Of a stretch of DNA of 64,000 nt, positions 21,797 through 34,440 are shown piece by piece; within the stretch, counting starts at the first letter, position 1, and the number at the start of each line of letters is the position of its first letter. The notes beneath the pieces were generated by a model, which was not told where the DNA came from, made no database searches, and saw nothing but the letters and a program-made list of their open reading frames with translations. The DNA is from Coptis chinensis (lineage: Eukaryota > Streptophyta > Magnoliopsida > Ranunculales > Ranunculaceae), in NCBI GenBank assembly GCA_015680905.1, contig CM027382.1, forward strand, positions 22,169,501-22,233,500. The letters run 5' to 3'. Made by a program: the position numbers and the translations under genes.

Positions 21797-24700
21797 ATGT
21801 CGCAAAGCGGATCTAGTCATCCTAGTGACTTTGAGGAAACCGACTCACAACTTGGAGAATGTGAGTCACAACCCAAAGGTAACCATATAATATTCATTTG
21901 TTTCACATGTTGTCATTGTTTGGTAATTTAAATTTCTGAACTCCCATGGATATATCTAAATCTTTAGGTCCAAAAAAGCAAGTTCGATTCAACGGTAGTG
22001 GGCAACCTGTTGGTCCTGGTTCTGCACAATATGTTAGTTTTATAGGTAAAATGGCTAGACGGGATTGTCCACCTACTTATGCTGATTGGCCCACTATGAC
22101 GAAAGAAATAAAAAAACACCTTTGGGAAAACGTCTCAGTAAGTTCAATACTTTATTTCTAAATTCCAGTCTTTTTTTCTTATAAAGTTTAATGAAATTTT
22201 TCTCTTTTCATGTATCATATTTAAGGATGAGTATGATCTTACACTGATCGCGAAGCAGGGGTTTTACTAAAAACCAACATAGCTTGGAAAGGATGGAAAT
22301 ACAGACTTCGGAAGGTATATGATGCATATTCAACTAATGCCGAGCGTATAGAAAATATACCAAAGCGTATAAAGAAAGAAGATTGGGAAAGATTTATAGA
22401 AATTTGCTCGATGGATGAAGAGCAAATTAAGCGAGAAAAAGGCAAGTCTTCTAGGGAAAATATGAGGTTGCCACACACATCTGGTAGACATGGATGTGCT
22501 AGGATTGAAGATGATCTGGTACTGTTTATTATTTACTAATATCTTCTAGACTTATTGCAGTAATGTTATATGCTTATGGGTTTGTTTATTCGTTTTAGAT
22601 TAAGGAAAGTCCGGATGGTAAGGTCACAAGGACGCAGATATTTGTCGCTCACATACAAGCAAGGATGGTTCCTGTTTTCCAGCAGTGAAGCTTAGTCTGG
22701 TAAGGTTTACCTTATATATTGTTCTTTATCTGTTTTCATGTTTTACCGGAAGGTTCTTTTTCTGTTTTACTTTTTAATTTGAAGTCATTTGCATTTAGAT
22801 TATTGTATATGATTATAATTTTTGTTTATAGGATGAAATCAAGCGGCTTGTGAGTCTTGACCCTTTCTTGGGAAATAAAGATTTAGATAATGACCCTGTG
22901 GCAAAGGTATATCCTTTTAAACCTTTAGTTTTCCCTTGCATAAGTAGTGGTACATGTAAATGCATGTGGTCTGGCTTTGAATGTTTAAATGAGTTCACTG
23001 TTTGGTTTCTTTCATATGGGACCTACTTGCTGCACACTAGGTCTATGTGTTCAATTTCTATGATGCTTGTTGTTTGTATAGATTCATTTTCCCATCACAT
23101 GGTATATGTATCTTATCTATGCAGTTTAAGCACTGCTTAATCGGCGCATAATAGCTATAAGCTACTACACCAATGAAATGAAGTTGGATTGAACTTGGGC
23201 AAATTCCCACTTCTATTCCCAAGAGAAATTGGTACTGGATTGGTACTGGACCTTATAATCGAGATTCGAAACATCAAAAGACAAATATGTTACTGATTCA
23301 CGCTTAATTAAACTGCACAATATCTTATATGCAGTATTGTTAGGGTAATTCTTGTCTGAATTTGTTCATTTATTTCCTCTTTGGTTAGGTTTTAGGTCGT
23401 GATGGCAAGGGCCGAGTTTGAGGATTAGGAACTGGTGTTTCAAAGGCAGTTGTACATGCCGCAGCTCCTTACAATCGAATTATTGAAGAAGAAAAGAGAA
23501 AGTGTGAAACAACAGATGGAAACTTCAGACTAGTGATGCAACGACTTGATGAAGAGTCGAGGGCGCGTAAGATTCTGGAGGAAAAGTTGGAGGTTTACGC
23601 ACGTGACCCACCAGAGTTTGAAAATATTTCGCAGGTACTTATAGTTGACAATAAGACACCTCTTTATATATATTACTATATACCAGCCTACATGAGTTAT
23701 TTTTGTGTTGTTTTTGCAAGTTCCTTCGAGTATAGTCTTACTAGTTTTATCCTTGGTGCCCTTGGTAACCTGCTATTAGTGTTCTTATTTCTTTCTTCCT
23801 TTTGGTTAATGTCCATCTCTATCTCAATTCTAGGTGCTTATATTGAAATGACATTTCTAATTGTTACTAAATTTATGTCTAAACGGTTGAATTAAGTGTA
23901 TGCAGAAGTCCCTGAATGTATTCTAACCATTTGAACATTGAACACAGTTTTTGTAACCTTGATGTAGAGTTATAGGATAAGTTTCTACACTTCTAAGTAG
24001 TTGAAGTTTGATCATTGTGAACACACATTGAGGGCCTGGGAATGAAATTTCACTTAGTTTGGTGTTAGAGTCCATCAATCCAAACAATTTAGGCTATCTA
24101 ATAAGGAGTAACTACAAAATCCAAGAAACAATTTCTGATTTTAATGGCACCATTTTGCATCCTTTTCATGTCTAGCTCTTCACTTCAAGTTCAAGAAATA
24201 TGTCCATGTGCATGAGTTGGAGTTTGAATTTGGATCAAACATTTTGACATGAAGAGCTTGCCTTTTTGCTAGCTTGTCTATCTGTTGTTATCAAAATTGC
24301 TCTTGGATCTTTACCAAACACTTCCCGATTATATACTAGGGCATGAATTAGAAACCTTGATTAACAAAAGATACATGGATATTCTAGAGCAACAAGGATC
24401 AAGAGAAATATCCTTCAACTTGCTTTTTGTTTTTAATAAAGAAAACATATAAACAATTATGCCATGAAAGTCATGTACAAAGCTATATTACATTACTCTT
24501 TGTTGGTAACAATATATAAATGTTGTATACATATTTAAGTGTAAATGGCATTGCCAATGCATCTTTTGCCCTTGCAGGTCGAAAGGACGCACATGACCCA
24601 TAGAATGCAGTCTAAATTTTTAGGTGCAGCTTGGTGGGTTCAAACACTGGTAATTACCCGAGATAGGTTGCTTGGATGTAGGAATGTCATTGGCATCCAC

Positions 24701-25350
24701 ATATCTGACTTCTCCGGGACCAAAAGATAGATCACTGTGTCTGCCAATGGCAAATGCAAGTATTTAAGATCATATCTACATTGACAACTAAATTCTGTAT
24801 AAATATAATCATAACTACTCTGAAGTGGTAGTAGTTAATCAAGCTTACTTGTGCAGGTCCAGTCCTACTAAACTACTCTGGGTTTCTATAACCGACATGA
24901 GCTGTGTTACTCGAACACATACATCAGATACACTCCCGTTTGGAGTTCCATGGTCGCATGCTACACATATCATCTCCCCGATATAGTACTCATATACTAT
25001 ATTGGTTTAAATAGATAGAGCATTGTTATGAAATATATAGCTTATGTGAATTGTGAAGTACGTGCATTCATGAATACTCTTATATGTTTTAGGCAAGATG
25101 TCGTTCACCCGTTGTTGATGAAGAATCAGATGTTATGCCATTCGGACGATGTCTATTGAAGAACTTCAAGAGAAAATCTGTTGCACTTGGGAGTGTGTCT
25201 AGTGATTTTACTTCCGCAGATTCATATAGTATCACAGTTGACGACATCTTTGATTATACTACCGAGTTGTATATTGGGGAAAGAACACTTGGCGATGTTT
25301 CAATCTGCAATACAATCAAATGGTCCAAGACTTTTGTTGAGCCGATTTGA
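21797..25350 (+). pseudogene. Decayed En/Spm (CACTA)-associated ORF, plant transposase Ptta/En/Spm-like
   Basis: Likely exons with GT-AG borders are 21797-21878 (MSQSGSSHPSDFEE), 21968-22137 (QVRFNGSGQPVGPGSAQYVS and ARRDCPPTYADWP), 22226-22518 (NIAWKGWKYRLRKVYDAY and KRIKKEDWERFIE), 22599-about 22700 and further pieces near 22831-22908 and 23389-23634 (a charged helical stretch with RLDEESRARKILEEKLEVYA). A last piece lies near 25093-25350. The G.GQPVG pattern, the aromatic W.Y helix and a long C-terminal helix are typical of the second ORF of plant CACTA elements (Transposase_24/Ptta-En-Spm type). Frameshifts occur near 22250 and 22640, with a stop near 23420. The product would have helped bind element ends; it is not functional here. 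Confidence 0.7.
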
Positions 25351-25614
25351 TAAAGGTTGGTTAACTTTTATGTGTAGCCAATTTTCTTTTGGATATTTTG
25401 TACACTTGAAGATCATACGAAGTGTAGGAAAAACTCAATGTTAAAGTTATATTCTAGAATATTTTGGTGTTTTGAAGAATGAATGGAGTGTATATTTTGA
25501 GATGTTTGTTTCAATATAGAACAAGTAGTGTTATTTTTGCAGGTTAAGTGCGTCCTGATAAAATGGGGCAGGTTTAGCTGGTTGCTACAAAATATGAGAT
25601 TTTTTTTTTATTTG

Positions 25615-25817
25615 CAACCTATCAGTAACGGTTCATAACCGTTACAAATTTATAAACGTTGCTAAAATTTTGTACAAAATAGGCATAAACAAGCGTTACA
25701 AATAATATTTGCAACGCTTATTAACCGTTGCAAAAATTTCCAACACTTTACCAACGCCATTGCGAAAATGATTAGCAACGGTTTTTGCTATTGCAAATAG
25801 CCTGTTATGGTGTAGTG
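25615..25817. repeat. CACTA right subterminal repeat region
   Basis: Multiple copies of an aacggtt/aaccgtt motif occur, including the inverted pair taacggttcataaccgtta near 25626 and gcaacgcttattaaccgttgc near 25711. The left end has the related gcaacggttatttaccgttag near 19098. Such clustered subterminal motifs are the usual transposase-binding sites of CACTA elements. Confidence 0.75.
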
Positions 25818-25820
25818 ATG

Positions 25821-27252
25821 TAAACTTATTTCGCTTGCCGTTGTTTGTTTAAATTACCTATTGAACAATGGTATATAAGTCGGGTGTTAGTGTACATGTT
25901 ACAATATGTTTTTACATATGAGCTTTTAGTTTTATTGAGAGCACTATTTATTGAAAGACTAAATACGTACCATTTCCGAATAATTCTCTTCAAGCAGACA
26001 AAAAAAAAATATATAAAATAAAAAATTATTCACTGTATAAAATCAAATAGTATATTATATGAGTTAAATATACCTACACACAGCGATGAAGATGTATTGC
26101 CGAACATAAACTTATCTCCAAATATTTCAGCACATAAACCAATTATCGTGCATTTTTTTTTTATTACAATGGTCTAGCATATGATTGATCAAATTAAAAA
26201 CTATTCAACACTCTCATGCAAATTCTGCCAAACAATCGAATACAATTTTGAAGGTTTTATATATCGAAATCCTTGGGTATATACAAATAGGGGAAAAAAT
26301 TGTTATTGCCAAATAAATTCTAGTGAATTAAAGAGGACAAAGAGAATACCTTGATGCTAGACCAATGTGATTATCTGAACCTCATCGATGATCGAAAAAT
26401 CTCGTATGCTGATTATAATTTGTGCTTTAAGAGAGAGAGGGGGATCGATATTTTTTTTTTCAAGTTTTGGGTATATGAGAAAAGGTTTTTTGAAGCTAGG
26501 TGAACGAAAAGATATTAAGATCTAGATAATGGAACCTGATAATATTCGTGAATATTGAGATGACGGGGTGAGTTTTTATCAAGAAGCATGATGTTCTTAA
26601 AGATTAGACCCATTTTCAAATTTGTGATAAAAAAAAAACTCATTATCAAGGAAAATGAAAATTGGGTTACTTCCTTTGTCCATATGTGGAGGAAGGAAGA
26701 AATTGCCGAAAAAAAGATGTGACGGAAGGAGATTAGGATATGCTTTCTTTTTTCTTTCTTCTTATTCATGGGCGTTGTGTTTCTTAAGTTTTTTGTTTTT
26801 TCGTTTTTTATGCGTAAAAGCTGAGGTGTCCACCTTACATAAAAAAGGGGGAAAAACATTAATGGCGCAACCCCATTGCATGAAATTTATCTCTTAAGAT
26901 TAGCAGAGAATCAAGCTGAGAACCAAGCTAGATATGGCCGAAAATTTAGGGGGCAGGGGAAGAGGACGGGCTTAAAACGTGTTGGATTATTCAGCTTGAA
27001 CAATCATATTTTTTTTATGGATAAAACCATTGAGCTAGAGCAACACCAAAGCAAATATAGCTTAGGTAGCCATTGATCACATACATGCATAGTCTGAATA
27101 GAGATCAATGTCGATACTTGGTAACTAAATTTATAAAAACCAACTGATGATCAAACATTGATAATTAAAAGCCAAAATACATTTGTTAAACATTGTGTAC
27201 TTGAACAGTAGTTAATTGAAGGTGAAACGCAACTGATTTCAAGGTTGGGAGA
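25821..27252. other. Non-genic stretch with a dispersed repeat copy
   Basis: No gene is recognised. The part near 26724-26870 resembles 39010-39185 in the same orientation: the ggatatg.tttcttttttctttc block, cttattca..ggg, then aaaagctgaggtgtc.acctta. In both places it lies close to borders of the large insertions. It may be a short unclassified repeat or duplicated promoter DNA. Confidence 0.4.
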
Positions 27253-27918
27253 TCAATGTCGATGCTCAGTAGTCAGTACTATGATGGAAAGGCAACAATC
27301 CATCGTTTTGTTTTGCTGGAAACAATTTTCTATTTTCCATACCTTCCCAGCCTTGTCAAGCAGCTTGAGTGCTCGTTTCACATCAGAATCCATTAATGTA
27401 GCATAACTATCTTGCTTTTCTAGTACGACCATAGCAGATACACTTAAGATCAACGACTTGCAAACCATAATGTTATTTTCTTCCTCTTCACCACTGATTG
27501 CTACACCATAGAATTCAGATGCCAACTCTAGAAATTCAGTACATATTTCATGCCGGCTTCTCTACCCGGCTCTTGTCCCGGTGTTCCATGAGTTTACTAC
27601 AAACCAATTTCTTTCCGTCTCGACCTCCCCCTTCCCAAAGAACTGCTTTCGGGGCTGACCTCAACCATACGTGCTTTCGGGCCCGCTTTGTGAACTTGAG
27701 GACTTCACGTTCATTGCTTGGCCCCCGTGAGATGATTGTGACCGAGTGCGGATTACTACTACTTCTGGTGTAGGCATTGGTTTTCCTGGAGAATATAAGC
27801 TTAGCAGATTGGATAGAGAAGCAATGGCAACCGTAAGGGCCTTTGAGGCAATGGATTCATGGGCCGACAAAGTGAGGAAGTCTGATGTGATGTCATGGCA
27901 AGATTTCATAGACTGCAA
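27253..27918 (-). pseudogene. Remnant of an unrecognised protein gene
   Basis: Two minus-strand stretches look protein-like rather than random. One (27918-27661) contains SAHESIASKALTVAIASLSN and a Ser/Pro-rich segment with RTRSQSSHGG. The other (27525-27253) contains ASEFYGVAISGEEEENNIMV and DVKRALKLLDKAGKVWKIE. Between them the frame is broken by a stop near 27660 and by shifts. Base composition here is higher in GC than the flanks. I do not recognise the family and assign no function. Confidence 0.3.
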
Positions 27919-28413
27919 CTGACTAATGACACCTTTTTCGTCATTTTTCTGAAGGTAGATATTGAACTACAAATGTCCAAAATAACAATTTAAGAATTAA
28001 AAGAGAGAATTGGGTTTTAACACCTTCTACCGCACATAAAAAAAAAAATATTAGCAAACTGAGAAGTTAGTGAGAATAGTGAGAAAAAATTGGCAATGCA
28101 AGAGTAACTCAAGGCGACAATCAAATTAAGAATTTAAAGATTTTTATCCAATAAAAAAAAAAAAAAAAGTGCCAACGTTTGTTACTATTTCTCTGATGAC
28201 CAAGCGAAATCATATATTCTCACCCCAGATGGCTTACAAATTAATTAACTTTGCAAAATCATATACTTACTGACGATCGCCATAGACGGGAGAGAGGAAG
28301 GGGTGTGTGCGGCAAGCTGTTAGCTTAGGTCAGGACTCGTGAGAAAAAAAAATTGTTTAAACTTTCAAAAAACGATTAACAAATAAACCAAAGGGATATT
28401 AAACAATAATAAA
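27919..28413. other. Short non-genic flank of the retrotransposon
   Basis: AT-rich sequence with A tracts directly left of the LTR element. If the retroelement lies in a lipoyl synthase intron, this would be the continuation of that intron. No lipoyl synthase exon 2 could be found here on the minus strand. Confidence 0.4.
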
Positions 28414-28418
28414 TCAAC

Positions 28419-28817
28419 TGTATTAGCCTATTTTAGGACGATCGAGGTGGCATGCTCGCGGGCCGAAAGTAAGATAAGGGAGTGGAGGCACGAAACACCA
28501 GATCATGTCTGCGACACCCTAAAGGGGGACAGGCCGTATAAGAGCAGAAGGAAAAGGACGGTCAGAGTCAAAGAGGAGGTAACTTAGTAGAGAAGAGACA
28601 GGGGTACAGTAGCAAGGTCGTGGACTAAGAGGACAGGTGCCTCAGTGTGGACCAGAGGATAAGGGGCGATCAACGGATGAGAAAAGAGGAGGAGGGATAT
28701 AAGTAGGAACAGTATGAGTAGAAGTAGAGAAAAAAAAAACAAAAGGAAAAGAGAAAGGAGAGAGGAGTGAGAGGATTAGGACATAGGATAATATATGCTA
28801 GAACTTGTGTTCATACA
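28419..28817 (+). repeat. 5' LTR of the 10.1-kb element
   Basis: 399 bp, from tgtattagcc to ttcataca. It matches 38143-38544 along its length, with scattered substitutions and a changed block around 28625-28637. It contains a TATA-like gatataag near 28696, a plausible element promoter, followed by an A tract. Confidence 0.93.
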
Positions 28818-28836
28818 TTTGGCGCTGTCTGTGGGG
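28818..28836 (+). promoter_or_regulatory. Primer-binding site of the 10.1-kb element
   Basis: The sequence tttggcgctgtctgtgggg lies directly after the 5' LTR. The tggcgc start matches the usual minus-strand primer site of plant Ty3/gypsy elements. I do not assign the tRNA species. Confidence 0.75.
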
Positions 28837-28871
28837 ACGAAGTAGGTCCACGATTTGGGAAGTTTTAAAGC

Positions 28872-30259
28872 ATGGCCCCAGCTAAGAGAGGAAGAGGTCG
28901 AGGAAGAGGTAGAGGACGAGGGAGAGGAAGGCTGGTGAGGGAGGAGGCCGTACAAAACGAGACAACTAGTGTGTAAAACATAGAGGTGGGGGAAGAGGAA
29001 GTCGAAGATTCAGTGGCTGAGACAACTAGGTTGCTCCAGGAGGAAGTAGGTAGACTTAGAGAAGAAAATGAGAAGTTGAGGAGAGAAAGGGAAGGCACTC
29101 AGGAAGAGGCGGAAACTACCGTACCTGCGGGTAGTGAAATGGGAGAGCAGAGTGAGGACCTTTGTCAGGAAACCGGAGGGAACCATGCAGGGGGTATTAC
29201 TATGGAAATGGTGCAGGCGATGATCAAAAAGACAGAGAGGCTAACCGCGCTATGGAAAAGGAGAAACACGGGGCGGCCAAGAAGGTGGTGGACAGCCTGA
29301 ATCAGAATCCCTTTGCTGACTCAGTTTGGAATTCAGAGGTACCCAAGAGGTTTACACAGCCACGGTTCAAAAGGTATGGCGGAAAAGGAGATCCGATGGA
29401 CCATTTGCATCACTTCCGGCAGTAGATGCCGCTGTGGCAAGAGGCGAAGTATGATGGCCTCCGTTGCATGGTGTTTCCTACCAGTCTGAAAGGGGGAGCA
29501 TCTGACTGGTACTATCGGTTGGCATCGCAGAGCATTCAAAGGTTCAAGGAGTTAGAGCAAGCTTTCATGGGTCACTTCATCCATCAGAAGAAGAGGGTAG
29601 TGGACGTAGTGGATCTCTTTAATGTTAAGCAGAAGTCCACAGAGACACTTAGAGATTTCCTATGCCGATTCAAGGAGGAGACGCTAAGGGTGGAGAGTTT
29701 GGATGAGCGCACCGCGGTCATAGCATTCCAGCATGGGCTGAAATAAGGGACCCGAGAGCATGAGTCAGTGTCTAAAATTGAGGTTACCACCCTACATGCT
29801 TTGTACTTGGAGGTAGAAAGATACATCATATATGAGGACATTTTGCGGAGAAACAGTAAGGAACACAAGAAACCTGAAAGGTTAGTACATGTAGTGGTCG
29901 CGAAGGTACAGAAAGACAAGGACAGGGTCGCGGCTAGAGAGAGAGGAAATTATAGAGGGGAGGCACAGAGAGCAGAAAGGGGCAGGGAACAAATCCGAAG
30001 GGAATACAGGGAGAGAAAGCCTTACCGCGAAGTGGATGTAACTCCGTTGAACAAGCCGTTGGAGGAAATCCTGCCACTGATCAAGGGACAGCGGCATGAA
30101 GAGGAACTGCGGAGTTCACCCAAGGAGATAGAGGGAAAGCCATTTTGTGCGTACCACCAGGTCAGAAACCATGCTACCAATGAGCGCTTTGCTTTACAGT
30201 GGTTGGTAGAGAGGATGATTGGGAGAGGATTGCTTAAGGAACATGTTAAGGAAGTTTAG
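28872..30259 (+). pseudogene. gag of the 10.1-kb element, frame-broken
   Basis: The start at 28872 gives MAPAKRGRGRGRG, a run of Gly-Arg repeats, then an acidic coiled-coil stretch (near 28986-29110, LLQEEVGRLREENEKLRRER). A frame change follows near 29230. The capsid region (29426-29746) contains the Retrotrans_gag-type pattern GGASDWYYRL, then FMGHFIHQKK and TLRDFLCRFKEE. Stops end it at 29425 and 29746. The last part (29768-30259) is basic and ends in a zinc-knuckle-like FCAYHQVRNHATNERFAL in which the later Cys is lost. Gag would form the particle that packages element RNA. At least three frame breaks make it non-functional. Confidence 0.85.
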
Positions 30260-30379
30260 CCAATCGAAAGGGTTTCGATTGCGGCCAGAATCTTGGGCAC
30301 TATAAATGTCATATTCAGCAGAGAAACACTGGGAAGGAACGCCCACAGGGATAAGGTGAGGAAGAGAGCTAGTCTGTAC

Positions 30380-33300
30380 GACAGATAAACGAAGTGGTGA
30401 GTAGCCCGCGGCCAGTCCCAGGGGGTAGCAAAGGCAATGCCATGATAGAGTTCACTCCAAAGGGTCTGGAGTCAGTGAGTTCGCCACACGAAGATGCGCT
30501 GGTAATTACCATAGCGATGGGGAATTACATGGTGAAGTTGGTGGATTTTGTGGATTTCTTTGTTTCGTAGCGATGGAAGAAATGGGCATAGAAAGGGAGT
30601 AGATGAAGCCTTCGCGGACTAACTTGTTTAGGTTCAACGGCAGTATGACTGAGCCATTAGGAGAACTAGTACTGCCAATGATCGCGGGGCGGCGACCGTT
30701 TTCACCAAGTTCATGATAGTGGACACTAACTCGCAATACAACAATCCTGGGGAGAAAGTGGATTCATGAGATGAAGGCAATCCCCTCTACTTATTACTAG
30801 GTGATCCGTTTTCCGACGAATGGGGGAATGTACGAGATAAGGGGTGATCAGGTCGCGGCTCAGAACCTCCACCAAGTAACCGCGAGGGATCTTGTTCGCG
30901 TACCTGGTGGCAAGGCACCAGAGACAGGGGACAAATGAGCATAGCAATTACAAACCGCGGCCGAAGAAAAGAGGTCGCTCGTTGGGGACAAGACAATGGA
31001 TGAGATTGAGGTTGTGAACATCGGAGTGGCCGAGGAGGAGAAGTTTGTGAATGTGGGGGCAAGCTTGTTAGAAGATTGGAAAGCAAGACTGATTGCCTTG
31101 TTGGCTGAAAACAGCGATGTATTCGCATGGACGATCGAGGATCTGGTGGGTTTGGACCTGGAGTTCGTGTGTCACAGGTTGCATATGCGGGAAGGGGCCC
31201 ACCTAGTCCAGTAGAAAATGAGGGGTATGAAACCACAGTATGCACAAGGTGTTCTAGAGGAGGTAAAGAAGCTTAATGATGCGGGTATCATCCGCGAATG
31301 CAAGTTTACTGAATGGCTGTCGAATGTGATAGTGGTGCCTAAAAAGAATGGGAAGTAAGAATGTGCGTGGATTTCACAGACGTCAACAAGGAATGTCCGA
31401 AGGATTGTTATCCGATGCCGCGGATAGATGAATTGGTGGATCGTACTGTAGAGTATAAGTTCTTCTCATTCATAGACGCGTCGATGGGCTACAACCAAGT
31501 GATGATGCATGGCCCGGATCAAGAGAAGACATCATTCATAGTGGAAGGAGGAACTTACTATTACACCAAGATGCCCTTCGGTTTGAAGAATGCGGGGGCA
31601 ACAGTCCAAAGAGTAGGGGAGAAGATGTTCGAGAGTAAGATCAGAAAGCGGATGGAAAGTTATATAGACGACATGGTGGAGAAGAGTATGACCGAGGACG
31701 AACATTTGGCGGGGCTGAAGGAAACATTTTCTATATTACGAAGGCACAAACTGTGATGTTGAATCCAGAAAAGTGCACGTTTGGGGTGACATCTGGGAAA
31801 TTCCTAGGGTATATAGTCAAGTACCACGGAATAGAAGCCAACCCAGACAAAATAAGGGCATTGTTGGAAATGCCCTCTCCGCAGAACGTAAAGGAGGTTC
31901 AACGGTTGGCCGGCAGGGTCGCGGCACTCAATAGGTTCATTTCTAAGTCCTCAGATAAGTGCCGACCCTTGTACTTGTTATTGAGAAGGACAACCAACTT
32001 TCAGTGGACGGAGGCATGTGAAAAGGCTTTCCAGGAATTGAAAGAATATTTGGGGAGGGCCCCGATCCTGTCGCGGACAGGGCAGGGGGAGAAGTTGTAC
32101 TTATACCTAGGGGTGTCAGAGGGTGCAGTGAGTTTAGTGTTGATCAGGATAGTGAACAAGGCAGAAAGACCGGTGTACTTCCAAAGCAAAACGATGTTGG
32201 ACGCCGAAACGAGATATATTAAGATTGAGAAGTATGCCTTGGCTCTGGTCTTCTCGGCACTCAAGCTGAAACCCTATTTTGATGCTCATTTAGTGGTAGT
32301 GGTGACCAACCTGCCACTCAAGCAGGCATTGAAGGCAGAGAAGTCGGGGAGAATGTTGAAATGGGCTGTGCTACTGAGCTCGTATGACATTGAGTATCAA
32401 ATCAGAACCGCAGAGAAGGCCCAGACAATGGCAGAGTTTCCGGCCGATTTCTCGGCCGAGGACCCTACATGGGAGGAGGAGATGGTCATGGAACAGGAGG
32501 CAACCCCGAACCAAGACCCCATGGACCCATGGGACATGCGAAACGGATGGAGGGTCTTCGCAGATGGGTCTGCTACTTACACTAGTAATGGGATTAGGGT
32601 GGTGCTGGTCACCCCCGAGAATACTCGCCTGGAACTGTCAATGAAGCTGGGGTTCGCTACCTCAAACAATGAGTCAGAATATGAGGCAGTGATTGCAGGG
32701 TTGGACTTGGCCAGAGACTTGGGCGTGCGGGAGCTGAAAGTATATTCCGATTTGAACTTGGTGGTAAGTCAGGTCAATGGGGGGTTCGTGGCTCGATGTC
32801 CTAGAATGGATAAGTACTTAGAGGTGTTGCAGCGAAGAGCTGACCATTTTGAGAAAATCAGTTTCATTCATCTGAGTCGGGGAGAAGAGTGCATGCCGGT
32901 ATACGGCATATATTGTCGCGGTGCTATCAGGAACAGAGGGTAGATCCATTGAAGTCCGGGTACTAAGCAAACCAAGCATTGCAGAAAACCAGGGGGTGTG
33001 GTTAGCCACGGAGCAAGAGCCCGGATGGGTGGAGTCCATAAAAAATTATCTCACGGGGATAGAAATAGAGGACAAGGGGGAAAGAAAGAAAATGGAACAG
33101 AGGTCGCGAAGATACATTCTGCTAGATGGTGAATTATATCGGCGGAGTGTCAGTGGACCACTCTTGAAATGCTTGGGACTGTGGAAAGTGTAAGAGGTAT
33201 TGGGTGAGGTTCACGAAGGAGATTGTGGGAGCCACTCGGTGGGAAGGACAACTGCTCATCGGCAACTATCACAGGGGTACTTTTGGCCTCACATGAAGAG

Positions 33301-34254
33301 GGACGCTACTAAGTATGCCAAGAGATGCCAGAAATGCCAGATCTTTGCGCCATTGATACACGCTCCTGCAGAACCTCTGCACAAAGTTCTCAGCCTATGG
33401 CCGTTTGCTATGTGGGCTGGATGTCGTCGGACCTTTGCCTATGGCCAGCGGGAAAAGGAGATTTTTGCTAGCCACGACCGATTACTTTACGAAATGGGTT
33501 AAGGGGGTGGCTCTGCAGCAGGTGAAAGAGGAACAAGTGAGAAAATTCTTGTGGGAGAATATAATATGCAGATTTGGGTTGCCGCATACCATCATCGCGG
33601 ACAACGGAACTCAATTCACGGGGGGAAAGGTGAGAGTCTTTCTCTAAGCCTTCAAAGTGAAGGAAGGTTTTTCTGCCCCTAATAACCCAGAGGGGAATGG
33701 TTAGGCAGAGTCCTCCAACAAATAATCATGGATAATTTAAAGAAGAAGCTGGAGGAGCGCAAAGGGTGCTGGGCGGATGAGTTGAACCATGTACTGTGGG
33801 CATATCGCACTACGCCGTGGACATGTACATGAGAATCCCCGTTCGCGATGGCCTATGGAGTGGAGGCAGTGATCCCGGTGGAAATGATGGCTCCAACGAC
33901 TAGGACCAAGGCAGTGGAGACGGGGGTTAATGAGAAATTGTTGGCCGAAGAGCTGAACCTCACGGAGGAGAGAAGGGACACCGCTCGCATCAGACTGGAA
34001 GAGTACCACAGGAGGCTGCAGAGATAGTACAACAAACGTGTGAAACCATGGAGGTTCATGGTTGGTGACCGAGTACTTCGGAGGGTGACCCCATCCACCA
34101 AGGAGGAGACCGACGGGAAGCTGGGTCCCAACTAGGAAGGACCTTATACCGTGGTGGAGGCCGAAACATCCGGAACCTACAGACTGCAGACAGCACTAGG
34201 GGAGGACATCAAGCGGTGGTGGAATATCCAGATGTTGAAGAAATTCCATGAGTG
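30380..34254 (+). pseudogene. pol of the 10.1-kb element (protease, RT, two RNase H, integrase), broken
   Basis: The protease part (about 30440-30950) is too decayed to show its active site. RT begins near 31000, with FVNVGASLLEDWKARL and NSDVFAWTIEDLVGLD. The core reads MCVDFTDVNKECPKDCYPMP, MPFGLKNAGAT and the catalytic YIDD near 31665. RNase H 1 follows with AEKPVYF-like and YALALVFSALKL motifs. RNase H 2 reads WRVFADGSATYTSNGI and NNESEYEAVIAGLDLA near 32550-32710. Integrase shows an HEGDCGSH..T and CQKCQ zinc finger near 33215-33345 and the core ATTDYFTKWV and IIADNGTQFTGG near 33475-33625, ending near 34254. The frame is broken at 31214, 31756, 32943, 33190, 33400, 33647 and later. Confidence 0.9.
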
Positions 34255-34440
34255 ATTTTGTCACTAGTTTGTCTTTGTCTTGTTCAAGTTTAAGAAAAAA
34301 ACATGCGCGTTTTGTAATGATATTTTGAATCAGCTAATATATCAATGAAACCAGTAGCAATATTCATCCATCTAATGTATGTAAATTCATTCCTGATTTA
34401 GGCCAAAGGCAGCGGACAGGGGGCTCCAAGTTAAAAGCAA

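Larger units (their letters stand above)
19044..25817. mobile_element. CACTA (En/Spm) transposon, 6.8 kb, with TSD atg
   Basis: The left end reads CACTACACCACAATATG. The reverse complement of the right end reads CACTACACCATAACAGG. A 3-bp direct repeat, atg, flanks the element at 19041-19043 and 25818-25820. A CACTA terminus with a 3-bp TSD is diagnostic of the superfamily. Both subterminal regions carry repeats of a gcaacggtt/aaccgttgc type, often in inverted pairs. The interior contains kinesin exons (19313-20697), a second CACTA-like 5' terminus (20758) and a decayed ORF with an En/Spm-associated domain (21797-25350). No TNP2-type transposase core was found, so the element is likely non-autonomous. 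Confidence 0.88.
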
